Shown here: positions 7,494-16,726 of the stretch, in pieces
Numbering within the stretch: position 1 is the stretch's first letter
How the letters are laid out: each line of letters begins with the position of its first letter
From: Polynucleobacter sp. JS-JIR-II-50
GTDB lineage: Bacteria > Pseudomonadota > Gammaproteobacteria > Burkholderiales > Burkholderiaceae
Length of the DNA stretch: 64,000 nt
Reading direction: 5' to 3'
Assembly: GCF_018687895.1 (NCBI RefSeq)
Contig: NZ_CP061307.1
Span: forward strand, 1,881,948-1,945,947
Notes under the pieces: generated by a model
What the model saw: only the letters and a program-made list of their open reading frames with translations
What the model was told of the DNA's origin: nothing
Database searches by the model: none
Made by a program: the position numbers and the translations under genes

Positions 7494-9317
7494 TTAATCA
7501 ACAGTGGCACGCTCTTGCATCTGCCACATCTCTGCGTATCTTCCTTGAGCTGAAAGCAACTCTTCGTGAGTTCCTCGTTCCACAATCTGACCGCGGTCCA
7601 TGACTAAAATTTGATCTGCATGAATAATGGTAGATAGTCGATGAGCAATAATGAGCGTCGTCCGGTTCTTGGCCAAACTGAGTAGCTCTTCCTGAAAAGC
7701 ACGCTCTGTTTTGGAATCTAAAGCTGAAGTCGCCTCATCAAAAATCAACATGGCCGGTTTCTTGAGGAGCGTTCGTGCAATCGCCACGCGCTGTTTCTCG
7801 CCCCCAGATAGCTTTAAGCCCCTCTCGCCGACCTGAGTGTCATAGCCGTCTGGCAAGCGCTTAATAAAGCCATCGATTTGAGCTGCCCTAGCCGCCTCTT
7901 GGACCTCTTCAATCGTTGCAGAAGGATCGCCATAGGCAATGTTGTAACCAATCGTGTCATTGAATAAAACGGTGTCTTGCGGAACGATGCCGATTGCTTT
8001 ACGCAAGCTAGCCTGCGTCACATCTTGAATATTCTGTCCAGCGATCAGAATTTCTCCTGACTGCACATCATAAAAACGGAATAGTAATCTGGCGAGAGTA
8101 CTTTTACCTGCGCCACTTTGACCCACTACTGCAGTAATAGTTCCAGCAGGAATATTGAAGCTGACATCACGCAGAATTTCACGCTTAGCATCATAGTGAA
8201 ACGAGACATGCTCAAACCTGACGTCCGGGCCATGTCCCTGGTCATGAACTTGTAGCGGCCTTACATCTGGAGAATCGGCAATCTCTTTATCGGTATTCAG
8301 CAAAGAAAACATCCGATCCATATCAGTCAATGACTGCTTAATTTCACGATATATCACCCCTAAGAAATTGAGTGGGATATAGAGTTGAATCATTAAGGTA
8401 TTTACCAGCACCAGATCGCCCAAAGTCATCGTGCCATTGACAACGCCAACGGTAGCGCGCCATAGAATCAACATTAAGCCGGTAGCAATAATGACCTGCT
8501 GACCAAGATTTAATACGGCCAAGGTCTTTTGTGATTTAACAGCAGCGGATTGATAGCGCAGCAAGTTTTCATCGTAACGTCTGGCCTCAAAGGCCTCGTT
8601 ACCGAAATACTTGACTGTTTCAAAATTCAAGAGCGAATCAATAGCCTTTTGATTAGCCTTTGAATCCATATCATTCATAGTGCGACGATAATGGGTACGC
8701 CACTCAGTAACCATTACCGTAAAAATAATATAGAGGACTAAGGCTATGAATGTAATTGCGGCAAACCAAATATCATATGAATAGGCAAGGTAGCCCAACA
8801 CCAAACAAAACTCAATTACTGTTGGCAAGATGCTGTAGAGCGAGTACGAGATGAGAGACTGAATACCACGGGTGCCACGCTCGATATCTCGACTCACGCC
8901 ACCCGTCTGACGGGCCAGATGAAAGCTCAGCGCGAGTGAATGCAAATGCTCAAAGACTTGAAGCGCGACTTTACGCACTGCATTCTGGGTAACCTTGGCA
9001 AATAAAGCTTCACGCAACTCTGTAAACAAGGATGCGGAAATTCTTAATAAGCCATAAGCCAGAATAATTCCCAAGGGAACAACCAAAAGGGCTTGAGGAG
9101 AGCTTGCCTTGATATCCAAAGAGTCAATTAACTCTTTCATCACAATCGGAATGCCCAGATTAACTACCTTAGCGGCAATCAGGCAGCTCAGGGCAATGAT
9201 TACCCGAAAGCGATACTCCACAAGATAGGGAAGAAGATCGCGAATGACACGCCAGTCACCGCGCCCTGGTGTTTTTGAATCTGCGCTACCGTGATGATGT
9301 CCTGATGAATGTCTCAT
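7494..9317 (-). CDS. ABC exporter, ATM1/HMT1 type (fused membrane and ATPase domains)
   Basis: The protein has an N-terminal six-helix exporter domain (about 25-330) with TGGVSRDIERGTRGI, a signature of the ATM1 group that moves glutathione-type conjugates. A C-terminal ATPase follows, with Walker A GQSGAGKST near residue 396, LSGGEKQR near 502, and Walker B LIFDEATSALD. The first 12 residues are histidine-rich (HSSGHHHGS), which may bind metal. The 607-residue length is typical of a half transporter acting as a homodimer in the inner membrane. The substrate cannot be assigned from sequence. Confidence 0.9.
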   Translation of the reverse strand: MRHSSGHHHGSADSKTPGRGDWRVIRDLLPYLVEYRFRVIIALSCLIAAKVVNLGIPIVMKELIDSLDIKASSPQALLVVPLGIILAYGLLRISASLFTELREALFAKVTQNAVRKVALQVFEHLHSLALSFHLARQTGGVSRDIERGTRGIQSLISYSLYSILPTVIEFCLVLGYLAYSYDIWFAAITFIALVLYIIFTVMVTEWRTHYRRTMNDMDSKANQKAIDSLLNFETVKYFGNEAFEARRYDENLLRYQSAAVKSQKTLAVLNLGQQVIIATGLMLILWRATVGVVNGTMTLGDLVLVNTLMIQLYIPLNFLGVIYREIKQSLTDMDRMFSLLNTDKEIADSPDVRPLQVHDQGHGPDVRFEHVSFHYDAKREILRDVSFNIPAGTITAVVGQSGAGKSTLARLLFRFYDVQSGEILIAGQNIQDVTQASLRKAIGIVPQDTVLFNDTIGYNIAYGDPSATIEEVQEAARAAQIDGFIKRLPDGYDTQVGERGLKLSGGEKQRVAIARTLLKKPAMLIFDEATSALDSKTERAFQEELLSLAKNRTTLIIAHRLSTIIHADQILVMDRGQIVERGTHEELLSAQGRYAEMWQMQERATVD

Positions 9318-9354
9318 CGCTTTATCTTATTCCTAATTGGCTATTTGACTCGGC

Positions 9355-9798
9355 TTAGTTCGCCGCCAAAAATTTCAAAATAGCTTCACCATTGCTAGGA
9401 GAAAAACATTTCTTAGCAGCCTCTTCGTAAGGTAGCCACTCATATGCAACATGCTCTCTGGGGGTAAGTGTGATTGGAGTGCTATCTGGAACTTCTAGCG
9501 CAAACCAGTGCTCGATATTTCGGGTAACGCCTGGGGCATAGCGAAAGCGCCACTCAGGGTAGATTTCATACTCGATGTGATGCTGCATGTTTTGCAATGC
9601 GTCTTTGGGTAGGCGATCTACTGCAATACCGGTCTCTTCAAAAACTTCTCGGGCGGCTGCAAAAGCCAGATCCTCATTGAGAGTATCTAGACTACCAGTG
9701 ACAGACTGCCAAAAGCCAGGGCGATCAGCGCGCTCTATCAATAAAACATCCCTATTCGATTTGTAGATAACTACTAAAACCGAAATAGGGATTTTCAA
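9355..9798 (-). CDS. nudB: Dihydroneopterin triphosphate diphosphatase
   Basis: NudB removes pyrophosphate from dihydroneopterin triphosphate in folate synthesis. The Nudix box is intact (GSLDTLNEDLAFAAAREVFEETGI, residues about 36-59), and the N-terminus KIPISVLVVIY and ERADRPGFWQSVTGS fit the NudB group. No ATG precedes the conserved start. TTG at 9798 gives the expected MKIP N-terminus, with no obvious ribosome binding site. The gene is in the same frame as aspS, 21 bases after its stop. Confidence 0.88.
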   Translation of the reverse strand: MKIPISVLVVIYKSNRDVLLIERADRPGFWQSVTGSLDTLNEDLAFAAAREVFEETGIAVDRLPKDALQNMQHHIEYEIYPEWRFRYAPGVTRNIEHWFALEVPDSTPITLTPREHVAYEWLPYEEAAKKCFSPSNGEAILKFLAAN

Positions 9799-9819
9799 GA
9801 TGGTATTACTGAAGTTGTT

Positions 9820-11619
9820 TTATGCGGCAGGGGTAGCTTGACGCAAACGGATATGCAACTCACGCAACTGACGCTCGTCTACTGGGCTTGGAGCCTGAGT
9901 TAATAAGCATTGCGCACGTTGTGTTTTAGGGAAGGCAATCACATCACGAATGGAATCTGCGCCAGTCATCATCGTTACGATGCGATCTAGGCCGAACGCG
10001 ATACCACCGTGAGGAGGCGCGCCATACTGAAGTGCATCCAACAAGAAACCAAACTTCGCCTGCGCTTCTTCCGCATCAATTTTTAATGCGCGGAATACCT
10101 GGCTTTGAACCACTTCTTGGTGAATACGTACAGAGCCGCCACCTATTTCACTACCGTTCAACACCATGTCATACGCTTTAGCCAAGCATTTACCTGGATC
10201 AGACTCCAGATACTTCATATGCTCGTCTTTAGGGCTAGTAAACGGATGATGGCAAGCAACCCAACGTGCTTCGCCTTCATCGTAGTCAAACATTGGGAAA
10301 TCGACTACCCACAATGGCTTCCAACCTTCTGTAAAGAGGCCGTGGGCCTTACCCCAAGCAGACTGGCCAATACGTAGACGTAAATTACCAATCGCATCGT
10401 TAACTACTTTTTCTTTATCAGCGCCGAAGAAAATAATGTCGCCATCTTTTGCACCAGTGCGCTTCAAAATGCCTTCGATCGCTGCATCATGCAAATTCTT
10501 TACGATTGGTGACTGCAAGCCATTGCGGCCTTCAGCAACAGAATTGACCTTGATCCAAGCCAAGCCTTTGGCGCCGTAGATACTGACGAACTGGGTGTAG
10601 TCATCAATTTCGCTACGGCTAATTTCAGCCCCGCCAGGCACGCACAAGCCCACTACACGGCCACCCACTTGATTCGCAGCGCCTGAGAACACCTTGAAAT
10701 CAACGTCTTTCATTAAATCGGTCAATTCGGTAAATTCGAAGTTCACTCGCAAATCTGGCTTATCAGAGCCAAAACGCGCCATACCTTCTGAGTAAGGCAT
10801 GGTTGGGAATGGATTAGGCAACTCAACATTCATGGTCTTCTTGAAAATATGACGAATCATGTTTTCAAACAAATCACGAATTTCTAACTCACTTAAGAAA
10901 GCGGTTTCACAGTCGATCTGAGTAAATTCAGGTTGACGATCTGCGCGCAAATCTTCGTCACGGAAACACTTAGTGATCTGGTAGTAACGATCAAAGCCGG
11001 CGACCATTAACAACTGTTTAAATAACTGTGGAGACTGTGGCAATGCAAAGAACTGGCCATCATGTACACGAGAAGGCACTAAATAATCACGTGCGCCTTC
11101 TGGGGTGCTCTTAGTCAACATCGGTGTTTCGATATCGATAAAGCCAGCATCGTCCAAATAACGACGGCACTCCATCGCCACGTTGTAACGCAAACGTAAA
11201 TTCTTTTGCATTTGTGGGCGACGCAAATCTAATACACGATGAGTCAAACGAGTAGTCTCAGATAAATTCTCATCATCAATTTGGAATGGTGGAGTTACTG
11301 AGGCATTCAGAATTACCAAGCTATGGCAGAGGATCTCTACTTTTCCACTCACTAAATCAGTATTCTCAGTGCCGGCAGGACGCGCGCGCACAAGACCTTT
11401 AATCTGAATACAGAACTCACTACGAACTTGCTCAGCAAGAGCAAACATTTCTGGGCGATCAGGATCGCAAACAACCTGCACAAAACCTTCGCGGTCACGC
11501 AAGTCAATAAAAATCACGCCTCCATGGTCACGACGGCGATTAACCCATCCAGCTAGAGTGACTTCTTGACCAATCAGTGAATCGGTTACCTGGCCGCAGG
11601 TATGGCTTCGCATTGACAT
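9820..11619 (-). CDS. aspS: Aspartyl-tRNA synthetase
   Basis: This is a class IIb synthetase of 599 residues. It has the N-terminal anticodon-binding OB fold ([22 protein letters not shown]), the catalytic core with [16 protein letters not shown] (motif 2), the bacterial GAD insertion domain at mid-protein, and motif 3 [10 protein letters not shown] near the end. Whether it also charges tRNA-Asn depends on whether the genome has an asparaginyl-tRNA synthetase, which cannot be seen here. It is cotranscribed with the upstream DUF502 gene (16-base gap) and nudB. Confidence 0.97.
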   Translation of the reverse strand: MSMRSHTCGQVTDSLIGQEVTLAGWVNRRRDHGGVIFIDLRDREGFVQVVCDPDRPEMFALAEQVRSEFCIQIKGLVRARPAGTENTDLVSGKVEILCHSLVILNASVTPPFQIDDENLSETTRLTHRVLDLRRPQMQKNLRLRYNVAMECRRYLDDAGFIDIETPMLTKSTPEGARDYLVPSRVHDGQFFALPQSPQLFKQLLMVAGFDRYYQITKCFRDEDLRADRQPEFTQIDCETAFLSELEIRDLFENMIRHIFKKTMNVELPNPFPTMPYSEGMARFGSDKPDLRVNFEFTELTDLMKDVDFKVFSGAANQVGGRVVGLCVPGGAEISRSEIDDYTQFVSIYGAKGLAWIKVNSVAEGRNGLQSPIVKNLHDAAIEGILKRTGAKDGDIIFFGADKEKVVNDAIGNLRLRIGQSAWGKAHGLFTEGWKPLWVVDFPMFDYDEGEARWVACHHPFTSPKDEHMKYLESDPGKCLAKAYDMVLNGSEIGGGSVRIHQEVVQSQVFRALKIDAEEAQAKFGFLLDALQYGAPPHGGIAFGLDRIVTMMTGADSIRDVIAFPKTQRAQCLLTQAPSPVDERQLRELHIRLRQATPAA

Positions 11620-11635
11620 AACAATTTCCTATAAA

Positions 11636-12289
11636 TCAAAAATGGTGTGGCAACTGGGATGCAGTTAAACCACTAGAACTATTGGGGGGAACAGAGCCCA
11701 TTGAAACAATATGTTTCAGAGCCTCTTCCACACTCATCTCTAATTCAATCGTTTGCGCACGTGGCACGATCATGAAAAAACCAGAGGTTGGATTTGGGGT
11801 TGTAGGGAGAAATACGTTGACGTAATCTTCACCCAATTTGGCGGTCACTTCTCTTGCGGGAATGCCGGTTTGAAAAGCGATGACCCAAGAATCAGCATGG
11901 GGGTAGCGAATTAATAAGGCTTTGCTAAAAGCCTGTCCACTTCCAGAAAATAAAGTGGATGAGACTTGCTGAACACTAGAATAAATTGAGCGAACAATCG
12001 GAATGCGATTAACAAATTTATCCCAGACCTTTAACCACCACTGTCCTGCAAAATTAATTGCGGTCAATCCAGTGAGAAGGATGACCACAATCACAATCAG
12101 TATTCCAACACCTGGGAGGTCGCGGAAATGCTGCAAATCTCTCGCGGCATCCTCAGGGAGAACCACAATAATGGCGTGCATTACAGAACCAAAAACACCA
12201 TCGAGCAGACCCAGGCCCCAAGCAATCACCCAAATGGTGATCGACAATGGTGCCCAAACGAGGATGCCAGCGATAAAGTATTTTTTCAT
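11636..12289 (-). CDS. DUF502 family membrane protein
   Basis: The 217-residue protein has two hydrophobic helices near the N-terminus (about residues 5-27 and 60-82), then a soluble part with FVNRIPIVRSIYSSVQQ and IPAREVTAKLGEDYVNVFLPTTPNPTSGFF. These match the conserved DUF502 family found beside aspS in many beta-proteobacteria. Its function is unknown. It lies between ubiB and aspS on the same strand. A perfect hairpin stands 11 bases upstream of its start. Confidence 0.85.
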   Translation of the reverse strand: MKKYFIAGILVWAPLSITIWVIAWGLGLLDGVFGSVMHAIIVVLPEDAARDLQHFRDLPGVGILIVIVVILLTGLTAINFAGQWWLKVWDKFVNRIPIVRSIYSSVQQVSSTLFSGSGQAFSKALLIRYPHADSWVIAFQTGIPAREVTAKLGEDYVNVFLPTTPNPTSGFFMIVPRAQTIELEMSVEEALKHIVSMGSVPPNSSSGLTASQLPHHF

Positions 12290-12300
12290 GTGTTCTGCCT

Positions 12301-12321
12301 AACCCGCTATTTTAGCGGGTT
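12301..12321. terminator. Hairpin between ubiB and the DUF502 gene
   Basis: AACCCGCTA and TAGCGGGTT are perfect nine-base arms around TTT. No T tract follows on the minus strand, the direction of transcription. It may be a weak terminator, an mRNA-stability element or a processing site close to the DUF502 start. Confidence 0.45.
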
Positions 12322-12341
12322 AGCAGCCAATCAGCGAGAGA

Positions 12342-13928
12342 CTAATAAATGCCTAGGCTGATGATCAAAATTCCGGCCAAAAACCCGCCGGCAAAGAGTA
12401 AAGCACCCGCTAAAAGGCGATGTGTACGTCTTTCTTGCAACAAAAGGGCTTTTAAGACCTCTAATTCACCATTTTGGTCTTTTATGGGGGAACGGACCTG
12501 CGCCAGGCTATCGGCAATCAAACGGGGCAATGTTGGCAGAATTTTGGCCCAAGTTGGCGCCTCTTCCTTGATGCCATCAATGAGGCCGCGCCATCCTAAC
12601 TGTTTGCTTACCCATTTTTCCAGAATCGGCTTAGCCGTTTTCCAAAGATCCAGATCAGGATCCAGCTGACGGGCCAGTCCCTCGACATTCAGGAGGGTTT
12701 TTTGTAGCAAGGTGAGTTGTGGCTGAATTTCTACCTTAAAGCGACGTGATGTTTGGAACAAGCGCATCAGCACGATGCCCAAGGAAATTTCCTTCAGAGG
12801 GCGATCGAAATACGGTTCGCAAACAGAACGTACAGCACCTTCTAATTCTTCAACACGGGTATTCGCCGGAACCCAACCCGATTCAATATGTAGCTCAGCA
12901 ACGCGACGGTAATCGCGATTAAAGAATGCCAAGAAGTTTAAGGCTAAATAATTTTTATCGGATTCGCTTAACGCACCAACAATGCCAAAATCTAGGGAAA
13001 TGAAGCGGCCAAAAGTTTCTGGCTCTAAGCTAATCATGATGTTGCCGGGGTGCATATCCGCATGAAAGAACCCATACTCAAACACTTGAGTAAAGAATAT
13101 TTCTACACCATCCGAAGCTAATTTCTTAAAGTCAACGCCCGCCTCTCTGAGCGCTACAGTTTTACCAATCGAGATGCCATACATTCTTTCCATGACAATC
13201 ACATTGGTATGACATAAATCCCAATACATCTCCGGAATCATTAACTTATTTGAATCCGCAAATTGTCTACGTAGCTGACTCGCATTAGCGGCTTCGCGCA
13301 TGAGATCAAGCTCATCATGCAGATAGGTATCAAACTCCGAAACGTTCTCACGCGGCTTTAAACGACGGCCATCTTCAGAGCTTTTTTCAATCACTTTGGC
13401 TAAGTCGTACATCAAAGCCAAATCACCCTCAATCACTGGAAGAATGCCGGGGCGTAAGACCTTAATAGCTACAGAACGACCCTCCCATTCAGGATGCTTA
13501 TCTGTGCCACGCAAGACTCCGAAGTGCACCTGCGCAACTGATGCACTAGCAACAGGCGTTGCATCAAAGCTAATAAATACTTTCTCAATTGGCTGACCTA
13601 GATCCGCTTCAATCAAACGACGAGATTCTTCGTTTGAGAATGGTGGCACCTGATCTTGTAATTTAGCCAACTCATTGGCAATATCTTCTGGCAATAAATC
13701 GCGGCGCGTAGAAAGCACCTGACCAAACTTCACAAAAATAGGGCCCAGGGCTTCGAGCGTTAATCGAATACGCTCGCCTCTAGGCAAATGACTGCCCGGA
13801 GACATCCAGCAAAGCATGGTTAAGAATCCGCGACGAATGCCCGGCTTGAGTAGATCGCGAAGTAGTGGCAATAAGCCATAACGCCATGCGGTAAAGAAAA
13901 TGAAAAAGAGACGAGCAATTCGACGCAC
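12342..13928 (-). CDS. ubiB: Ubiquinone biosynthesis protein UbiB (ABC1/ADCK kinase-like)
   Basis: UbiB is an atypical kinase-like ATPase needed for coenzyme Q synthesis at the inner membrane. The signature [20 protein letters not shown] (about 50-69, with the family KxGQ motif), [18 protein letters not shown] and the DFG-like SLDFGIVG are all present. The C-terminal 30 residues include a membrane helix ([20 protein letters not shown]). The frame starts at GTG (13928), four bases from the ubiJ stop, with AAAGG upstream and no usable ATG. It is cotranscribed with ubiJ. Confidence 0.95.
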   Translation of the reverse strand: MRRIARLFFIFFTAWRYGLLPLLRDLLKPGIRRGFLTMLCWMSPGSHLPRGERIRLTLEALGPIFVKFGQVLSTRRDLLPEDIANELAKLQDQVPPFSNEESRRLIEADLGQPIEKVFISFDATPVASASVAQVHFGVLRGTDKHPEWEGRSVAIKVLRPGILPVIEGDLALMYDLAKVIEKSSEDGRRLKPRENVSEFDTYLHDELDLMREAANASQLRRQFADSNKLMIPEMYWDLCHTNVIVMERMYGISIGKTVALREAGVDFKKLASDGVEIFFTQVFEYGFFHADMHPGNIMISLEPETFGRFISLDFGIVGALSESDKNYLALNFLAFFNRDYRRVAELHIESGWVPANTRVEELEGAVRSVCEPYFDRPLKEISLGIVLMRLFQTSRRFKVEIQPQLTLLQKTLLNVEGLARQLDPDLDLWKTAKPILEKWVSKQLGWRGLIDGIKEEAPTWAKILPTLPRLIADSLAQVRSPIKDQNGELEVLKALLLQERRTHRLLAGALLFAGGFLAGILIISLGIY

Positions 13929-13931
13929 GAT

Positions 13932-14552
13932 TTATTTAACCTTTTGCTCTAGAAGTTGAATACGTTTTTCCATACGATCTACAGACTCACGCAAATCACT
14001 TAGTTCGGATTTACGAACCATAAAGTCTCGTTTATTTAAAAGCACTTTCTTTTCTTCGCTGACATACTCCACTACATTGTCCAGCAAATCCATTGCAGCA
14101 GAGCGCGTGGCAGACACAAACTGTTTACCCTGCCTCACAGCAAAGTTTGCAGGCGCATCTCCCACCAGGCGAGCTAAATCTTCCTCATACTCCCAGCGCA
14201 ACTGCCCCGCAAGACGACCCAATAATTGGGCTAAGTCTGCATCACCAGTAATTTTGACCGCTTTGAAAGCTTGCTCTCGCAAAGAACCAGTGCTACCTGC
14301 CAAGTCGCTCAATGCCTTGGCAGAAACCTCCAAAGTGAGTGAAGGTGCCTCAATCTCTTTTAAGTTAGCCAATAAACCGTCTGGCTTGATCTCAAAACAC
14401 AGATTACCTAGGGGGAGCTGCAACAAAATGGTTTTATTGGCGTGACGAGCCAACTCAGTTGTGGCCCATGGCTCACTACCTAATACGTGATTAACCCCCC
14501 GGCAAGCTGCGCCAGAAGCAATCGTATGGGTAGTCGAAAAATGTCTGTTCAT
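13932..14552 (-). CDS. ubiJ: Ubiquinone biosynthesis accessory factor UbiJ (SCP2 domain)
   Basis: UbiJ carries an SCP2-type lipid-binding domain and helps hold ubiquinone intermediates in the soluble Ubi complex. The N-terminal part (AACRGVNHVLGSEPWA, then LPLGNLCFEIKPDGLL) and the C-terminal coiled coil (about 175-206, SDLRESVDRMEKRIQLLEQKVK) fit the family. Its ATG is only six bases from the T tract of a strong terminator that ends the Tim44-like gene, so it probably needs its own start or read-through. ubiB follows four bases later. Confidence 0.9.
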   Translation of the reverse strand: MNRHFSTTHTIASGAACRGVNHVLGSEPWATTELARHANKTILLQLPLGNLCFEIKPDGLLANLKEIEAPSLTLEVSAKALSDLAGSTGSLREQAFKAVKITGDADLAQLLGRLAGQLRWEYEEDLARLVGDAPANFAVRQGKQFVSATRSAAMDLLDNVVEYVSEEKKVLLNKRDFMVRKSELSDLRESVDRMEKRIQLLEQKVK

Positions 14553-14558
14553 GAGTGT

Positions 14559-14584
14559 AAAAAACCCGCACTAGTGCGGGTTTT
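14559..14584 (-). terminator. Strong intrinsic terminator after the Tim44-like gene
   Basis: AAAACCCGCACTAGTGCGGG followed by TTTT is a perfect 24-base palindrome (14561-14584) that continues on the minus strand into six T residues. It lies 21 bases after the Tim44-like stop and six bases before the ubiJ ATG. Confidence 0.85.
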
Positions 14585-14605
14585 CCAACGGAAAGTACCT
14601 AAAGC

Positions 14606-15514
14606 TTAAACTAACTGAGAAATACCCGCCAGTACCCAGCCACCAGGACCTTCCACAGGCTTGCTCAAATTCCAGATTTCGGAGAAGTCGCTCGCTGGAG
14701 CACCCTGCTGCTCACGAATCATGCCGCTGAACTGAACGCTACAGAAATAGTGGGCATCTGCCGTCTCAACCCCTAAGAGCTGAGCATTAATGGTCACGAC
14801 ATCTGTTTGATTGCTACCATCAGTTCTACCAGCTAAATCTTGCTGAATCGTGGCAAACATATCGGGAGTTGTAAATTCACGCAAGGATGCAAGATCACCT
14901 TGGTCCCATGCTTTTTGTAAAGTTACAAAATATTGTTTTGCATTTTCCAAAAATGTTTGCTGATCGAAACCAGGGGGCAGGGTTGACTGAAATACCTCAG
15001 GTTCTGCACTCACCCCGCCAAATGCGTTTGCAGCAGGAGTAAATGCAGGCTCTTGTCTTGGCATCTCAACGCTATTGCGTTGCATGCCTTGTGATGGCAT
15101 ATTTGAGTTTTGACCAGCACCAGACATCGCAGGCAACAGTCTACGAATCACAAACATAACGACAAAGCCTGCCAACATTGCGATCAGCAAACCGGTAATT
15201 AAAGAAGAGGCTGCTTCACCCAAACCAAAATGGGATAAGAGGTAACCAATTCCTAGGCCTGCAGCTAAGCCACCCAAAATACCACCCATGCCACCAAAAC
15301 GACTAGGCGCAGGCGCCTGAGGAGCTGGGGCTGGAGCAGTCGGTTGCGCTTGCTGAACCGGCTTTTGTGCGGGAGTAGCCTGACGTTGCATTGGCGCACT
15401 TGGTGCTCGACCGAGACTTCGTCCGCCACCTAAGCGAGCAGCATCAACCTGACCAACCATTGCAATGATCAAAGTAAAGCTCAAGAGAACCGCTTTAAAA
15501 AAATGTTTATTCAT
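14606..15514 (-). CDS. Tim44-like domain membrane protein
   Basis: The protein has a signal-like hydrophobic start (residues about 6-25), a proline/glutamine-rich linker (40-72), a glycine-rich helix pair (about 74-125), and a C-terminal Tim44-like domain (about 180-300) with ENAKQYFVTLQKAWDQGDL and LREFTTPDMFATI. Bacterial Tim44-like proteins are inner-membrane proteins of uncertain role. The gene sits between ubiE and ubiJ, as in many beta-proteobacteria, but a link to ubiquinone is not shown by sequence. A terminator follows it. Confidence 0.82.
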   Translation of the reverse strand: MNKHFFKAVLLSFTLIIAMVGQVDAARLGGGRSLGRAPSAPMQRQATPAQKPVQQAQPTAPAPAPQAPAPSRFGGMGGILGGLAAGLGIGYLLSHFGLGEAASSLITGLLIAMLAGFVVMFVIRRLLPAMSGAGQNSNMPSQGMQRNSVEMPRQEPAFTPAANAFGGVSAEPEVFQSTLPPGFDQQTFLENAKQYFVTLQKAWDQGDLASLREFTTPDMFATIQQDLAGRTDGSNQTDVVTINAQLLGVETADAHYFCSVQFSGMIREQQGAPASDFSEIWNLSKPVEGPGGWVLAGISQLV

Positions 15515-15584
15515 TTTTATATTTACCCCTTCTTTTAACTACTAAACTTCCTTAGTTTTTAAGAGCTTAAAAACTATACAACCA

Positions 15585-16328
15585 TCAGTATTTAATACCA
15601 ATATGTAAGGCAACGATACCCCCAGTCATCCTGTGGGTTTCCACTTCATCAAAACCAACCCCCAGCATCATTTCTTTGAGGGTTTCTGCATCAGGATGCA
15701 TGCGAATAGATTCCGCTAAATAGCGATAACTTTCTGAATCTTGCGCAATCTTCTCACCCAACCAAGGCAAAACCTTAAATGAATAAGTGTCATATACGGG
15801 TTGCAAAAAGGCATCGGGCTTAGAGAACTCCAATACCAAAACACGACCACCGGGTTTGATCACACGGCACATTTCACCCAAAGCGACCTCTTTATGTGTC
15901 ATGTTACGCAAACCAAAAGCAACGGTCACCACGTCAAAATGATTATTCGGAAAAGGAATTTTTTCAGCATCAAACTGAACGCAAGGCAAAGCCATACCGC
16001 GATCTAATAGACGGTCACGCCCAACGCCCAACATAGAAGCGTTGATATCACTTAACCAAACTTGAGCATCTGGATTGCGCCCCCAATCAGCGGCTTTTGC
16101 AAAAGCCGCAGCGAGATCGCCAGTACCACCAGCAATGTCCAAGATCTTTTGGCCAGGACGCACATTTGCGCGAGCAATCGTCACTTTTTTCCAAACACGA
16201 TGTAGCCCAAATGACATCAAGTCATTCATGACGTCATACTTGCTAGCTACCGAATGAAAAACCTCGGCAACCTTGCCGGCTTTTTCAGCTTCATCAACAC
16301 TTTGATACCCGAAGTGCGTTTTACTCAT
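15585..16328 (-). CDS. ubiE: Ubiquinone/menaquinone C-methyltransferase
   Basis: UbiE methylates the benzoquinol ring using S-adenosylmethionine. SAM motif I is [15 protein letters not shown] near residue 68. The family motifs [34 protein letters not shown] and the C-terminal [15 protein letters not shown] are present. The frame extends to 16343, but the ATG at 16328 starts the conserved KTHFGYQSV and overlaps the DUF971 stop as TAATG, which suggests coupled translation. The length of 247 residues is normal. Confidence 0.96.
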   Translation of the reverse strand: MSKTHFGYQSVDEAEKAGKVAEVFHSVASKYDVMNDLMSFGLHRVWKKVTIARANVRPGQKILDIAGGTGDLAAAFAKAADWGRNPDAQVWLSDINASMLGVGRDRLLDRGMALPCVQFDAEKIPFPNNHFDVVTVAFGLRNMTHKEVALGEMCRVIKPGGRVLVLEFSKPDAFLQPVYDTYSFKVLPWLGEKIAQDSESYRYLAESIRMHPDAETLKEMMLGVGFDEVETHRMTGGIVALHIGIKY

Positions 16329-16726
16329 TAGTGACTTCCACAAGAATGGCCTGATGCACCGCCTGACTGAGTCATCGGTGTATCGCGATCTAAACCAGCA
16401 GCGGCCAATTTATCTAAATGCTCTTTCCATAATTGCTCTTGGTTCTCACACAGAAACAATAAGTAATCCCAGGTAAACAAGCCAGAGTCATGCCCATCAG
16501 AAAAACTAGGCTTGAGTGCATAGTGTCCAACAGGTTCAATATTGGCGATCAAAACATCGCGCTTGCCAGTCTGCAGTGTTTCCTGCCCTGGCCCATGGCC
16601 CTGAACTTCAGCAGAAGGAGATAAAACCCTTAACAATTCAAAAGGCAAACGATAGGTATTGCTGTTCTCATATGAGAGCTCCAATACCTTGGACTGCTGA
16701 TGCACAACGATATTGCTTGGAATCAT
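16328..16726 (-). CDS. DUF971 domain protein (GBBH-like N-terminal fold)
   Basis: The 132-residue protein contains [32 protein letters not shown] and [23 protein letters not shown], the DUF971 pattern also found at the N-terminus of gamma-butyrobetaine hydroxylases. The tail ends [12 protein letters not shown] and could bind metal. The function is unknown. It overlaps both neighbours by one base (TAATG with the large dehydrogenase upstream and with ubiE downstream), so it is translationally coupled. Confidence 0.85.
   Translation of the reverse strand: MIPSNIVVHQQSKVLELSYENSNTYRLPFELLRVLSPSAEVQGHGPGQETLQTGKRDVLIANIEPVGHYALKPSFSDGHDSGLFTWDYLLFLCENQEQLWKEHLDKLAAAGLDRDTPMTQSGGASGHSCGSH

Noticed and set aside
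12301..12321. Firm call of a rho-independent terminator between ubiB and DUF502
   Set aside because: The stem is perfect, but no T tract follows in the direction of transcription. It is kept only as a hairpin of uncertain role.
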